Positions 8,898-17,902 of a stretch of 64,000 nucleotides of DNA are shown here, one piece after another. Under the pieces are notes generated by a model, which worked only from the letters and a program-made list of their open reading frames with translations, had not been told where the DNA came from and made no database searches. Every line of letters begins with the position of its first letter. Position 1 is the first letter of the stretch. Source of the DNA: Nitrospirota bacterium (GTDB taxonomy: Bacteria; Nitrospirota; Thermodesulfovibrionia; UBA6902); the NCBI GenBank assembly GCA_016213935.1, contig JACQZG010000058.1, positions 1 to 64,000 on the forward strand, read 5' to 3'. A program made the translations under genes and the position numbers.

Positions 8898-9914
8898 ATG
8901 GCAGGAATCAATAATATCATAGAGGTTTCTGGACTGGTAAAGAAGTTCGGCTCTCTTGCCGCAGTTGACGGCGTTACCTTTGATGTGCCTGAAGGCGAGT
9001 TCTTCGGCTTTTTAGGCCCCAACGGCGCGGGCAAGACGACTCTCATCAGGATGCTCACCACTCTTCTTAAGCCCACAGGCGGCAGGGCTGTTGTCGCAGG
9101 AATTGATGTCTCCGCGTCTCCTCAGGAAGTAAGAAAGAAGATTGGTGTCGTCCCGCAGGCGCTTACAAGCGACCTTGACCTGACAGGGTATGAGAACATG
9201 GACCTGTACGGAAGGTTTTACAGCATACCATCGAGGGAGCGCAGGGAAAAGATAAAGAATCTCTTTGAGATCATCGGCCTGTCCAACAGGCAGAATGACC
9301 TTGTTGCCACATATTCAGGCGGGATGCGCAGGAGGCTTGAGATAGCGCGCGTGCTTGTCCACGCGCCTACGGTGCTCTTTCTTGATGAGCCCACTATCGG
9401 CCTTGACCCTCAGAGCAGGCGCGCTGTCTGGGAGTTTCTTGAAAAATTCAGAAAAGAATATTCCCTGACAATATTCCTCAGCACCCACTACATGGAAGAG
9501 GCCGAGTCGCTTTGCGACAGGCTCGCCATCATTGATAACGGGAAGATTATAGTGCTTGATTCTCCTGATAGGCTCAAATCAGAACTTCCGGGCAATGACA
9601 TCATCCACCTCACCTTATCCGATCTCTCAATGATAAGCCCTGTCGAAGACAAGATAAAAGGTTTAGCATTCGTCCACAATGTCGTTGCAGAAGGAGAAGA
9701 TTTGAGGGTCTTTGTGGAGAACGGGGCGGTTAATTTCACGCCTCTGCTTGAGAGCGTTAAAGAGGCAGGAGGCATTGTCAATTCTGTCGGGATACACCAG
9801 CTCTCCATGGAAGATGTCTTCATTCATCACACGGGAAAATCGATACGGGAGGAGGGAGGGAAGAAGGTTAACTTCTTTGTCGGCGCGGGCCTCCCCCAGA
9901 AACTCTCAAGATGA
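8898..9914 (+). CDS. ABC transporter ATP-binding protein, DrrA-like
   Basis: The 338-residue ATPase has Walker A GPNGAGKTT, Q-loop VVPQ, signature YSGGMRRR, Walker B VLFLDEPTIGLD and the H-loop STHYMEEAE. The extra ~90 C-terminal residues are typical of DrrA/YbhF-type exporters. It powers the ABC-2 permease encoded next, whose ATG overlaps this stop by 4 nt (ATGA). Role: inner-membrane export of a drug-like or lipid substrate, not predictable further. Confidence 0.95.
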   Translation: MAGINNIIEVSGLVKKFGSLAAVDGVTFDVPEGEFFGFLGPNGAGKTTLIRMLTTLLKPTGGRAVVAGIDVSASPQEVRKKIGVVPQALTSDLDLTGYENMDLYGRFYSIPSRERREKIKNLFEIIGLSNRQNDLVATYSGGMRRRLEIARVLVHAPTVLFLDEPTIGLDPQSRRAVWEFLEKFRKEYSLTIFLSTHYMEEAESLCDRLAIIDNGKIIVLDSPDRLKSELPGNDIIHLTLSDLSMISPVEDKIKGLAFVHNVVAEGEDLRVFVENGAVNFTPLLESVKEAGGIVNSVGIHQLSMEDVFIHHTGKSIREEGGKKVNFFVGAGLPQKLSR

Positions 9915-11026
9915 CCAGGCTGCTCGCGATCATAGAAAGGGACATCAAGAAGTTCGTGCGCAATCCGATTGTCGTGATAATGAGCCTTGTGATGCCTATT
10001 GTCTATCTCGTTATATTGGGGAACTCTTTTCAGGGGAAGCTCAAGGGGCTTCCATTGGCAATAGTTGACCAGGATTCGGGGATCTATTCGAGGAGATTGA
10101 TCGATAACCTGAGGGCTGTCGAGGCAGGCGCAAGGACAGTCTCTATCCATATGCTCAATGACCAGAATGCCGCTCTCACAGGCGTCAGGAACGGGGTGTA
10201 TAAATCAGCGCTGATAATTCCCCCCGGCTTCACAAAGAGCGCGAACCTCAGGAAGGAACCTGATGTAGGGCTATTTTTAGACAATACGGATACTGTTTCT
10301 TCCATAGCGATCAAAGCGCTCGTAAACAGCGCCCTCAACAGCGTCAGGGAGGAGCATGTCCCGGTAAGAGATAAGCCTTACGAGTTTTATGCGAGGAACA
10401 TCGAACTCTACAGCATGGTTGATTATTACCAGACGCTTGTGCCGGGCGTTGTGATAATGGCGATATTTTTGGGTACGATGACAGCAGGCGTTTTTAACCT
10501 CGTTATGGACAGGTTTCTCGGAATAGATGAGAGCTACCTTCTCACTCCGCTGTCAAAGACTGACATCGTATCCGGGCTTGTCATAAGCGGCCTCTTCATA
10601 ACCACCCTCATAGCCTTTGTGGTGCTGATTGTGAGCATGCTCATCACGGGCATACCCTTTTCAAAGGGCATAGAGCAGATGTTCTCCATCTTCATGATAA
10701 TAGTCCTGACCACCCTCGCCCTGCTGAGCCTGATGTTCGTCATACTCGGAAGGGCAACACATCCGAGGATCGTGGGGCTTTCGAGCGGTTTTCTGAATGT
10801 GATATTCTTCTTCCCGAGCGGCGCGATATATCCGATAGAGAGTTTCCCTGCATGGCTCAGGGCGTTCGCGAAAGTGAATCCCGAGGCATACGCCGTGCAC
10901 GCGCTGAAGTCGGTTCTATTTAAAGGCGCGGGGCTGGACGTCATCCTCGGCGACATCATCTTCCTTTTGATTTTTACCAATGTTATGATGGTGATAGCGA
11001 TATTAAGTTTCAAGAGAACGATGTAA
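9911..11026 (+). CDS. ABC-2 type transporter permease
   Basis: This 371-residue membrane protein has one N-terminal helix (VVIMSLVMPIVYLVILG), a large extracytoplasmic loop (~residues 50-180) and five or six C-terminal helices. This is the YhgE/DrrB/YbhR-type ABC-2 topology. The late motif FFFPSGAIYPIESFPAWL is characteristic of the family. It is translationally coupled to the ATPase and forms the membrane channel of the HlyD/ABC exporter. Confidence 0.93.
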   Translation: MTRLLAIIERDIKKFVRNPIVVIMSLVMPIVYLVILGNSFQGKLKGLPLAIVDQDSGIYSRRLIDNLRAVEAGARTVSIHMLNDQNAALTGVRNGVYKSALIIPPGFTKSANLRKEPDVGLFLDNTDTVSSIAIKALVNSALNSVREEHVPVRDKPYEFYARNIELYSMVDYYQTLVPGVVIMAIFLGTMTAGVFNLVMDRFLGIDESYLLTPLSKTDIVSGLVISGLFITTLIAFVVLIVSMLITGIPFSKGIEQMFSIFMIIVLTTLALLSLMFVILGRATHPRIVGLSSGFLNVIFFFPSGAIYPIESFPAWLRAFAKVNPEAYAVHALKSVLFKGAGLDVILGDIIFLLIFTNVMMVIAILSFKRTM

Positions 11027-11056
11027 TACCCGCAGATTCTCCTTTCACTCCTCCTG

Positions 11057-11062
11057 TATAAT
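11057..11062 (+). promoter_or_regulatory. TATAAT 6 nt before the DUF401 ATG (leaderless start)
   Basis: A perfect TATAAT ends 6 nt before the ATG at 11069, so the expected +1 is the A of the start codon. No Shine-Dalgarno sequence is present. The -35 is weak. Same arrangement as at 29148, 38943, 41306 and 62392. Confidence 0.4.
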
Positions 11063-11068
11063 TAACAG

Positions 11069-12271
11069 ATGGCAGACATCCTCAAGATAATATCTGTGTT
11101 GGCCGCCATGGTCGTGCTCCTTAAGAGGCGCTGGAACCTCGGGCTCGTCATGCTCCTCTCATCAGTCATGCTCGCTCTTCTCTACCTCCTTCCGCCGCCT
11201 GACTTTTTGAAGGCCTTTTACGCGGGCACGGTTGACAAGACGACACTGAGCCTCGTAACCGCGCTTCTTCTCATCAGGGTATTTGAGAATGTGATGAGAA
11301 AGAACGGGGTGATGCAGCAGATGATGGATTCATTCAGGGGCATGGTGATGGACAGGAGGATACTCATGGCCTCGATGCCCGCCCTGATAGGCCTCCTTCC
11401 CTCGATGGGCGGGGCGCTATTCTCCGCGCCTATGGTTGATGAGGCGTCAAAGAAGATAAATATCTCGCAGGAGAGAAAGGCGTTCATAAATTACATGTTC
11501 CGCCATCCATGGGAGTTCATCCTTCCGCTGTATCCCGGCGTAATCCTCGCGTCAGCCATCACCTCTTATTCTCTGAGGCAACTGATGCTCGCGAATCTGC
11601 CTTTTGCTTTATGCCTTGTTATCAGCGGGACAGCGTGGGGGCTGAGGGGCATCGGGGCGCAGAGGGAAGGATTTAAAACCATATCGAGAGAAGGGCTTAT
11701 GAGCTTTCTCCCTCTGGCGCTCATTCTCGTGATGGTAATAGTATTTCACATGAATCTATCCGTCACGCTCGCGGCCGTCATAATCGGAATGTTCGCGGCC
11801 TTCCGCTATAATGCAAGGGATATTCTCCAGAGCGTCAGGGAAGGCTTTTCGTGGGAGATAGTCATGATAATATTGGGGGCCATGACCTTCAAGTCGGTAC
11901 TGAATCATTCAGGCGCAGTTGAAAATATAAGCAGGTTCTTCACCGAAGAGCAGATACCTGTTCTGCCCGCTCTCTTCTTTCTGCCCTTCACCTACGGCCT
12001 TCTCACTGGCCTCACGGTAGGTTTTGTCGGAAGCACCTTCCCGATCATCCTTGGGTTTGAGAACACAAACCATATAGGGGCTATCGCATTCGCGTTCGCC
12101 TCCGGATATGCCGGAGTTCTTCTCTCGCCCGTCCATCTCTGCCTTGTGCTGACAAGGGAATATTTTAAAGCCGCCATGAACGGCATCTACAGGATGACGG
12201 CGAAGGCTGTTGCGCTGATCATGCTCGTTGCATTAATTGAATATTTTATCTCAGGCCGTTATTGGCATTGA
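11069..12271 (+). CDS. DUF401 family integral membrane protein
   Basis: The 400-residue, very hydrophobic protein has about ten membrane helices and internal GLLPSMGGALFSAPMVD and FTYGLLTGLTVGFVGSTFP segments that fit DUF401. This poorly characterised family resembles ion or organic-anion permeases. The two Gly-rich hairpin segments in the two halves suggest an inverted-repeat transporter fold (inference). It is monocistronic, follows the ABC operon by 42 nt and has its own leaderless-type promoter. The substrate is unknown. Confidence 0.75.
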   Translation: MADILKIISVLAAMVVLLKRRWNLGLVMLLSSVMLALLYLLPPPDFLKAFYAGTVDKTTLSLVTALLLIRVFENVMRKNGVMQQMMDSFRGMVMDRRILMASMPALIGLLPSMGGALFSAPMVDEASKKINISQERKAFINYMFRHPWEFILPLYPGVILASAITSYSLRQLMLANLPFALCLVISGTAWGLRGIGAQREGFKTISREGLMSFLPLALILVMVIVFHMNLSVTLAAVIIGMFAAFRYNARDILQSVREGFSWEIVMIILGAMTFKSVLNHSGAVENISRFFTEEQIPVLPALFFLPFTYGLLTGLTVGFVGSTFPIILGFENTNHIGAIAFAFASGYAGVLLSPVHLCLVLTREYFKAAMNGIYRMTAKAVALIMLVALIEYFISGRYWH

Positions 12272-12290
12272 TCTGGTTTCCTGTAAAAAA

Positions 12291-12320
12291 TTGCTTAATC
12301 AATTACACTTGTAGTATATT
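12291..12320 (+). promoter_or_regulatory. Candidate promoter of the PIN/UPF0175 pair
   Basis: TTGCTT (12291-12296) and TATATT (12315-12320) are separated by 18 nt, just 8 nt before the ATG. No Shine-Dalgarno sequence is seen, so a very short or absent leader is likely. Confidence 0.35.
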
Positions 12321-12328
12321 GTAAACAT

Positions 12329-12820
12329 ATGAAAATTGTTTTTGATTCTTCCACTCTGATATTACTGGCAAAAGCCGAACTATTAGGTGTTGTCTCAAAT
12401 GACACTCAAATAATAATTCCAAAAATGGTAAGGACCGAATGCACGCGCAAGGATGCTTTTGATGCCAAATTAATTTCGGCTCTTATTGATAACCATAAAA
12501 TTGAAGTTGTTCCTGCAAGCAAGGAAGCTGCGGCAACACTGTGCAGAGATTTCAAAATTCATGCGGGTGAGGCTGAGTCAATTGCTGTCTCATTAAAAAG
12601 GCAGCTGCCTCTTGCTGCGGATGATTTGCCGACAATAAAAGCGTGCAAGATATTGAATATTCAATTTACAACAGCAATTCACTTTTTAATAAACCTTGCT
12701 GGAAAGCGGAGAATTGACAGGGAGATGGCAGATGTAAAACTCGAAAAATTATCTTTATACGGACGGTACAATAAACGAATAATAGATGATGCCGCAAAAA
12801 AGATGAAAGGAGGCAAATAA
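12329..12820 (+). CDS. PIN-fold toxin, DUF3368-like
   Basis: This 163-residue protein starts VFDSSTLILLAKAELL, the PIN-domain beta strand with the first metal-binding Asp. Further acidic residues lie at GEAESIAVSL and AADDLPTIKACKIL, matching the PIN acidic quartet used for Mg2+-dependent RNA cleavage. The C-terminal region fits DUF3368 proteins. The stop overlaps the next ATG by 1 nt (TAATG). The toxin-first order is unusual for type II pairs but is seen for DUF3368/UPF0175. Target RNA unknown. Confidence 0.8.
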   Translation: MKIVFDSSTLILLAKAELLGVVSNDTQIIIPKMVRTECTRKDAFDAKLISALIDNHKIEVVPASKEAAATLCRDFKIHAGEAESIAVSLKRQLPLAADDLPTIKACKILNIQFTTAIHFLINLAGKRRIDREMADVKLEKLSLYGRYNKRIIDDAAKKMKGGK

Positions 12821-13104
12821 TGTCAGTAATAAGTTTAAGGCTTAAAGACAGGGAGATAAAGAGAATCAATGAACTCTCCAAAATGGGGCATAAAGACAAG
12901 TCCGCAGTTGCAAGGGAACTTATAGATTACGGGTGGGAATTCCTGATGATAAAACTTTACAGGGAAGGCAAGCTGTCATTAAGCGCTCTCTCTGAGAAGT
13001 TAGACCTTTCGGTAAGCGAGGCAATGGATCTATTGTCGGAATTCGGGGTTGAATCTCCGATAGATTATGACGATTATTTGAAAGGTTTTGAGGCTTTTAA
13101 ATAA
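12820..13104 (+). CDS. UPF0175-family antitoxin
   Basis: The 94-residue protein has an N-terminal ribbon-helix-helix-like stretch (VISLRLKDREIKRINEL) followed by the UPF0175 core LYREGKLSLSALSEKLDLS and the ending EFGVESPID. UPF0175 proteins are DNA-binding antitoxins paired with PIN/DUF3368 toxins. It is translated with the toxin through the 1-nt overlap and probably neutralises it and represses the operon. Confidence 0.8.
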   Translation: MSVISLRLKDREIKRINELSKMGHKDKSAVARELIDYGWEFLMIKLYREGKLSLSALSEKLDLSVSEAMDLLSEFGVESPIDYDDYLKGFEAFK

Positions 13105-13106
13105 TC

Positions 13107-13277
13107 ATGGACCCGCACCAGTTTATTACGGTAACCATCGACAAGAGCCATATCCTAAACCTCGCGCGGCTTATCACGCAGGAAATCTCCCTAATGAAAG
13201 ACCCCAAAAATCCCCGGCAGGCTTTTGAGAGACAGAGCAAATTACTGAGGGATGCGTTTATTGAAAAGGGCGTATAG
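13107..13277 (+). CDS. Small hypothetical protein, 56 aa
   Basis: A complete ORF starts 2 nt after the antitoxin stop and ends TAG at 13275-13277. It reads MDPHQFITVTIDKSHILNLA onwards, is mostly helical and has no membrane segment. A weak GAGG lies about 14 nt upstream. Its position makes it a likely third member of the toxin-antitoxin transcript, but no family is recognised. Confidence 0.4.
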   Translation: MDPHQFITVTIDKSHILNLARLITQEISLMKDPKNPRQAFERQSKLLRDAFIEKGV

Positions 13278-13336
13278 GGATTAAAGAGCGTATAAGGAAA
13301 GTTCTGTAAAAAGCCTCATCGGGTAGCTTACTGATA

Positions 13337-13444
13337 ATGGTAATCAGAATAAACAACAGCACGCTCTCTCTAATAGGAGAAAGCGAGTCGGTGACAAATT
13401 GTCACCAACTGAATTTAGCTGTTTGGCGAGGAGACGAATCATGA
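13337..13444 (+). pseudogene. Degenerate copy of the macro-domain gene 5' end
   Basis: The sequence from ATG 13337 is nearly the same as that from 13551. It encodes MVIRINNSTLSLIGE against [16 protein letters not shown] in the intact gene. Similarity ends after about 15 codons and the frame stops at 13442. This is a partial duplication or the scar of a recombination event. The stretch 13278-13541 otherwise contains only a perfect palindrome (13390-13406) and a near-direct repeat of aaaagagggtaat at about 13487-13515. Confidence 0.6.
13390..13406. repeat. 17-bp perfect palindrome
   Basis: GGTGACAAATTGTCACC reads the same on both strands around a central A/T. It could be an operator or a mobile-element footprint. 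It lies inside the decayed macro-gene copy. Confidence 0.6.
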
Positions 13445-13541
13445 AGACGCTTCTGTTTTTTGAATCTTCGGCGCATTATGGATGAAAAAGGGTAATACCT
13501 CTAAAAGAGGGTAATAACCTAATAAACTGCGACAGATAAGA

Positions 13542-14081
13542 ATGGCTTCTATGGTAATCAAAATAAACAAAAGCACGTTGTCTCTGATTGAAGGCGATAT
13601 TACAAAACAGGACACCGATGCAATCGTGAATGCGGCGAACAAAACTTTGCGCGGAGGCGGCGGAGTTGACGGAGCTATACACAGGGCGGGCGGTCCGAAG
13701 ATCCTTGAGGAATGTATAAAGATCGGCCGATGTGAGACAGGCGGGGCTGTAATTACCTCAGGCGGTAATCTCAAAGCAAAGTTCGTCGTACATACAGTCG
13801 GGCCTGTTTACAGGGACGGCTTGCACCGCGACCCGGAACTCCTGAGCAACGCTTACGCTAACTGTCTGAAACTCGCATCATCAAAAGGCATCAAGAGCAT
13901 CGCGTTTCCTTCAATCAGCACGGGCGCGTACGGGTATCCTGTTGAAGACGCCGCAGAGATCGCATTGAAGACAGTGATTGATTATCTGAAGGAACATTCC
14001 GACATAGAGCTTGTCCGTTTTGTGCTATTTGGGCAGAAGGCGCTTGAGGTTTATGAGAGGGTTTTGAAGAGGCTGATATAA
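13542..14081 (+). CDS. Macro-domain ADP-ribose/O-acetyl-ADP-ribose hydrolase
   Basis: The 179-residue single macro domain carries the ADP-ribose site [19 protein letters not shown] (about residues 30-48) and the later [10 protein letters not shown] loop. This matches MacroD/YmdB-type enzymes that deacetylate O-acetyl-ADP-ribose or remove mono-ADP-ribose from protein or nucleic acid. The start may be 13551, since the upstream duplicate begins at that Met. The stop overlaps the uvrB ATG by 1 nt (TAATG), suggesting coupling with nucleotide-excision repair. No DarT-like toxin is adjacent. Confidence 0.9.
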   Translation: MASMVIKINKSTLSLIEGDITKQDTDAIVNAANKTLRGGGGVDGAIHRAGGPKILEECIKIGRCETGGAVITSGGNLKAKFVVHTVGPVYRDGLHRDPELLSNAYANCLKLASSKGIKSIAFPSISTGAYGYPVEDAAEIALKTVIDYLKEHSDIELVRFVLFGQKALEVYERVLKRLI

Positions 14082-16099
14082 TGCATGCCACTAAGAAAAT
14101 CACATCTGACAAATTCAAACTCGTCTCCGGCTTCAAGCCCGCAGGCGATCAGCCGCAGGCGATAGAGGCGCTGACTGAAGGCATACGGAAGAAGCATGCC
14201 CATCAGGTGCTTCTCGGCGTAACCGGCTCGGGAAAGACATTCACTGCCGCAAATCTTATTGCCAACATAAACAAACCGGCCCTTGTCATCGCGCATAACA
14301 AGACCCTCGCCGCACAGCTCTACGGAGAATTCAAAGAGTTCTTCCCTGAGAACGCTGTTGAATATTTCGTCAGCTATTACGATTATTACCAGCCTGAGGC
14401 TTATCTTCCGTCAGTGGATACTTATATCGAAAAGGACGCGATGATAAATGAAGACATCGACAGGCTGAGGCATTCTGCAACGCGCGCGGTGCTTGAGAGG
14501 AATGATACAATCGTGGTCGCGTCAGTCTCCTGCATATACGGCATAGGCTCTCCGGAGGATTATCTCGGCATGCACCTTCAGATAGAGGACGGCATGAGGC
14601 TCGGGAGGGACAAGCTGCTCAGGAAGCTTGTCGAGATGCTGTATGTGAGGGATGAAGAGTTGCGGAGAGGCAATTTCAGGGTCAGAGGCGATGTCGTGGA
14701 GGTGCTTCCTTCATTTTCGGGAGAGAACGGGATAAGGATAGAATTTTTCGGAGACGACATTGACGCGTTATCAGAATTCGATTCACTGACGGGCGCTGAA
14801 ACAAAAAAGCTCTCAAAGGCGGTTCTCTATCCGAACAGCCACTGGATAACCTCGAAGGAAAGGATACAGAATGCCCTCTCGGCGATAAACGATGAGCTTC
14901 ATGAGAGGATAGACTTCTTCCTCAGGCAGGGGAAAGAGGTTGAGGCGAGGCGCATAGAGGAGAAGACGAGGTTTGACATGGAGATGCTGAGGGAGTTCGG
15001 GTACTGCCACGGCGTGGAGAATTATTCAAGGCATCTGAGCGGAAGGGCTCCGGGCGAGCCTGCTTCATGCCTCATTGACTATTTCCCAAAGGACTATCTC
15101 CTCTTAATAGATGAGTCACACGCGACAATCCCCCAGATAGGCGGGATGTACGAGGGCGACAGGTCGAGGAAGCAGACGCTCATAGATTACGGCTTCAGGC
15201 TCCCTTCCGCCCTTGATAACAGGCCGCTGAAGTTCGCTGAGTTTGAAGAGAAGGCCAGCAAGGCTGTATACATATCCGCGACGCCTGCCGAATATGAGAT
15301 TCAGAAATCAAAGGGCAGGGTGATAGAGCAGATTGTGAGGCCGACAGGTTTGATGGACCCTCTGATAGATGTGAGGCCCGTGAGAGGACAGCTCGACGAT
15401 CTCCTCGGAGAGATACGGGATAGGGCGAAAAATGGTGAAAGGGTGCTTGTGACGAGCCTTACAAAAAAGATGGCTGAGGACATCTCTGAACATTACAAAG
15501 AACTTGGAGTAAAGACAAGGTATCTTCATTCTGATATCGACACCATAGAGAGGGTGGAGATATTGAGAGACCTCAGAAAGGGCGTCTTCGACGTGCTGAT
15601 AGGAGTGAACCTTCTCAGAGAGGGGCTCGATCTTCCGGAGGTCTCTCTTGTCGCTGTCCTCGACGCGGACAAAGAGGGCTTTCTCCGCTCATCCCGCTCG
15701 CTCATTCAGACCGCGGGCAGGGCGGCGAGGAACATAAACGGCAAGGTCATCTTCTACGCTGAGACTGTCACAGGCTCCATGAAGTCTGCCATGGATGAGA
15801 CAGAGAGGCGGCGGAAGAGGCAGGAGGAGTATAACAGGAAGAACGGGATAACTCCGAAGTCGATAGTAAAGGAGATCAGGAACATTCTCAGTTCGATATA
15901 TGAGGCTGATTATCTCACAGTTCCAGTTGTCGCGGAGGAGAAGGCCGTGTACGGCGATGAGTCGATGCTTAAAAAACTTGAGTCAGAGATGAAAGATGCC
16001 GCGCAGAGGCTTGAGTTCGAGAAGGCCGCTGAACTCAGGGACAGGATAAAGGCGATAAGGAAGTCGATGCTCGAGTTGGGGCTCAGTAGTAATAAATAA
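14081..16099 (+). CDS. uvrB: UvrABC system protein B
   Basis: UvrB is the damage-verifying helicase-like subunit of nucleotide excision repair; UvrA loads it onto lesions and it then recruits UvrC. The 672-residue length is normal. Walker [10 protein letters not shown] is near residue 44, followed by the beta-hairpin region ([20 protein letters not shown]), [12 protein letters not shown] and helicase motif VI (QTAGRAARN). A C-terminal UVR domain at about 630-668 binds UvrC. No uvrA or uvrC is in the window. Confidence 0.98.
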   Translation: MHATKKITSDKFKLVSGFKPAGDQPQAIEALTEGIRKKHAHQVLLGVTGSGKTFTAANLIANINKPALVIAHNKTLAAQLYGEFKEFFPENAVEYFVSYYDYYQPEAYLPSVDTYIEKDAMINEDIDRLRHSATRAVLERNDTIVVASVSCIYGIGSPEDYLGMHLQIEDGMRLGRDKLLRKLVEMLYVRDEELRRGNFRVRGDVVEVLPSFSGENGIRIEFFGDDIDALSEFDSLTGAETKKLSKAVLYPNSHWITSKERIQNALSAINDELHERIDFFLRQGKEVEARRIEEKTRFDMEMLREFGYCHGVENYSRHLSGRAPGEPASCLIDYFPKDYLLLIDESHATIPQIGGMYEGDRSRKQTLIDYGFRLPSALDNRPLKFAEFEEKASKAVYISATPAEYEIQKSKGRVIEQIVRPTGLMDPLIDVRPVRGQLDDLLGEIRDRAKNGERVLVTSLTKKMAEDISEHYKELGVKTRYLHSDIDTIERVEILRDLRKGVFDVLIGVNLLREGLDLPEVSLVAVLDADKEGFLRSSRSLIQTAGRAARNINGKVIFYAETVTGSMKSAMDETERRRKRQEEYNRKNGITPKSIVKEIRNILSSIYEADYLTVPVVAEEKAVYGDESMLKKLESEMKDAAQRLEFEKAAELRDRIKAIRKSMLELGLSSNK

Positions 16100-16780
16100 T
16101 CAGTCGTTTCGTAAAATTTTTACAGAAGCAAAAGAGAAGTAAGCGAGCCAGAATAATATCCCCGTGAATTTGAGAATATCCTCGGCAAATATCTCCATGT
16201 CGCTGGATGGAATGAACTGGTCCGCGCCTGCCGAAGCCCCGAGGAAGAGTATCGCAAGAGCAAAAAGAAGGTAATCAGTTGATAAGATGCGGCGGAAGTT
16301 CAAAAGCATGTAAACCGCGCCTGCCGCAAGATATCCTATATATACCGCGGCCTCGGGAATTTTAAAATAAGTCGGGAAGACCCTTTCATGAAACATCAGG
16401 GCATCGTCAAGCATGAGAAAGAGCGTGAAGAAGCCCGATGAGAGGAGAAATCCGCAATGAGGGCTTTTTCTGCCTGATGCCGCGGCTGAGAAGAAACATA
16501 TCCCCGCTGCGGCAGACCAGAACATTATCCCGATGTTTGAGAGTATGCCGACGAAGAATTTCGTGTTTGTGATGCGCGCGGGGTCGCTTGTGAGAGAGGG
16601 AAGCCGCATCCCCGTATTCAGCTTTACAATGTAAAGGAGCGCGGCCGATGCTGAAGCGATTATCAATATTATGATGACCGCAGGCCATATCCGCCCGGCC
16701 TGCTCTGGTATTTCGGAAAAAATTTTTGACAGCGTCTGTTCTGAACGGCCGCTGTCAGGGTTAGGCTTCTTTTTTTTCAT
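16100..16780 (-). CDS. Multi-pass membrane protein, unknown function
   Basis: The 226-residue protein has a short basic, cytoplasmic N-terminus and six probable membrane helices (from AVIIILIIASASAALLYIV to ILFWLAYFSFASVKI). A charged loop LDDALMFHERVFP lies between helices 3 and 4. The conserved-looking DD...HER pattern might bind metal or a substrate, but no family is recognised. It converges on uvrB with no gap and lies 20 nt from the flavoprotein gene upstream on the same strand. Confidence 0.7.
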   Translation of the reverse strand: MKKKKPNPDSGRSEQTLSKIFSEIPEQAGRIWPAVIIILIIASASAALLYIVKLNTGMRLPSLTSDPARITNTKFFVGILSNIGIMFWSAAAGICFFSAAASGRKSPHCGFLLSSGFFTLFLMLDDALMFHERVFPTYFKIPEAAVYIGYLAAGAVYMLLNFRRILSTDYLLFALAILFLGASAGADQFIPSSDMEIFAEDILKFTGILFWLAYFSFASVKILRND

Positions 16781-16800
16781 CTCTGAAAGTTTCTGACGAT

Positions 16801-17754
16801 TCAGTTATCGCCCCAGTCGAGCTTTCTCCGTTTTTTGTGGCGCACGTACTTTTCTGCGGAGAGCGCGGCAAGGCACCCGTCAGAAGCTGCCACAACCACC
16901 TGCCTTACCTCTGTACAGGAGACGTCTCCCGCGGCAAATACTCCGGGTATCGATGTCTCCATCATCCTGTTGCACATAATGCACATCTCGTCGCTCAGTT
17001 CAAGAGCGAAATTGAGGAAGTCCACTATCGGCCTGCTCCCCTGAAGATAAACAAATACGCCGTCCATCGGCATCTCTTTCTCCGTGTTCGTTGCGGAGTC
17101 AAGCACCTTTATCTTCTTCACAACATCGTCACCCTCTATGGATGTCACCCTGTGGTCCGCGAGCACGGTTACCTTGCCCGATTCAAGCGCGGGGTGATTG
17201 CGCTTTATCTCTTTTGATGGAGCTATGAGATATACATTTGCCGCGAACCTCGTAAGAAGCTCAGCCTCCTTTATCGCTTCTTCAGAATCGCCGACCACGC
17301 ATACGGTGCTTCCTTTATAAAAGGCAGCGTCGCATATCGCACAGTAGCTTACGCCTCTGCCGAGGAGTTCGGCCTCGCCCTTTATGCTCGCCTTTCTTCC
17401 CATAGAGCCTGTCGCGATTATCACCGATTTGCCGTAGTAGGTTTTGTCCATTGCCATTACCTCTTTTATATCGCCTTCGAGGCTCACCCCGACAACCTGC
17501 GTCTCTATATATTCAGCACCGAAATCAAGCGCCTGTTTGCGGAAAATATTGAGGAGTTCGCCCCCGCTCATCGTCCCGCTCTGTCCCGGATAATTGACGA
17601 TCTTGCTCGAATACGCGAGAGCGCCTGCCGTTGGCGACTTATCGAGAACCACGGCCTTCAATTTTGCCCTCGAAGCATACTGGGCGGCGCTGAGCCCCGC
17701 GGGCCCGCCGCCTATAATTATCACGTCATAAACATTTTCTGAATCTGTACTCAT
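16801..17754 (-). CDS. Thioredoxin-reductase-like FAD oxidoreductase, atypical NAD(P)H site
   Basis: The 317-residue flavoprotein has the FAD-binding GGGPAGLSAAQYA near residue 16, the redox disulfide YCAIC near 136 and the C-terminal VFAAGDVSC, as in low-molecular-weight thioredoxin reductases. The second Rossmann motif is VVGDSEEAIKEAELL instead of GGGDSA. The HRRxxxR loop that reads the NADPH phosphate is replaced by IAPSKEIKRN. It may use NADH or ferredoxin/flavodoxin rather than NADPH. A strong Shine-Dalgarno (GGAGGG) precedes the ATG. It might reduce the thioredoxin-like protein at 59695, but that is speculation. Confidence 0.85.
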   Translation of the reverse strand: MSTDSENVYDVIIIGGGPAGLSAAQYASRAKLKAVVLDKSPTAGALAYSSKIVNYPGQSGTMSGGELLNIFRKQALDFGAEYIETQVVGVSLEGDIKEVMAMDKTYYGKSVIIATGSMGRKASIKGEAELLGRGVSYCAICDAAFYKGSTVCVVGDSEEAIKEAELLTRFAANVYLIAPSKEIKRNHPALESGKVTVLADHRVTSIEGDDVVKKIKVLDSATNTEKEMPMDGVFVYLQGSRPIVDFLNFALELSDEMCIMCNRMMETSIPGVFAAGDVSCTEVRQVVVAASDGCLAALSAEKYVRHKKRRKLDWGDN

Positions 17755-17902
17755 GCTCCCTCCTGATTATATAATGAAATTATTGCCTTAAAAAAACATT
17801 AGATTATATCAAAACCGAGATTTAATGTCAGGACTTTCGTATTTAGGGAATTAAAGATAAGACTTGTTCTATTTTAAACCTTTGTAATACAATCTATATA
17901 CA

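Noticed and set aside
13542..14081. DarTG-like toxin-antitoxin system
   Set aside because: Only a macro domain is present; there is no DarT ADP-ribosyltransferase next to it.
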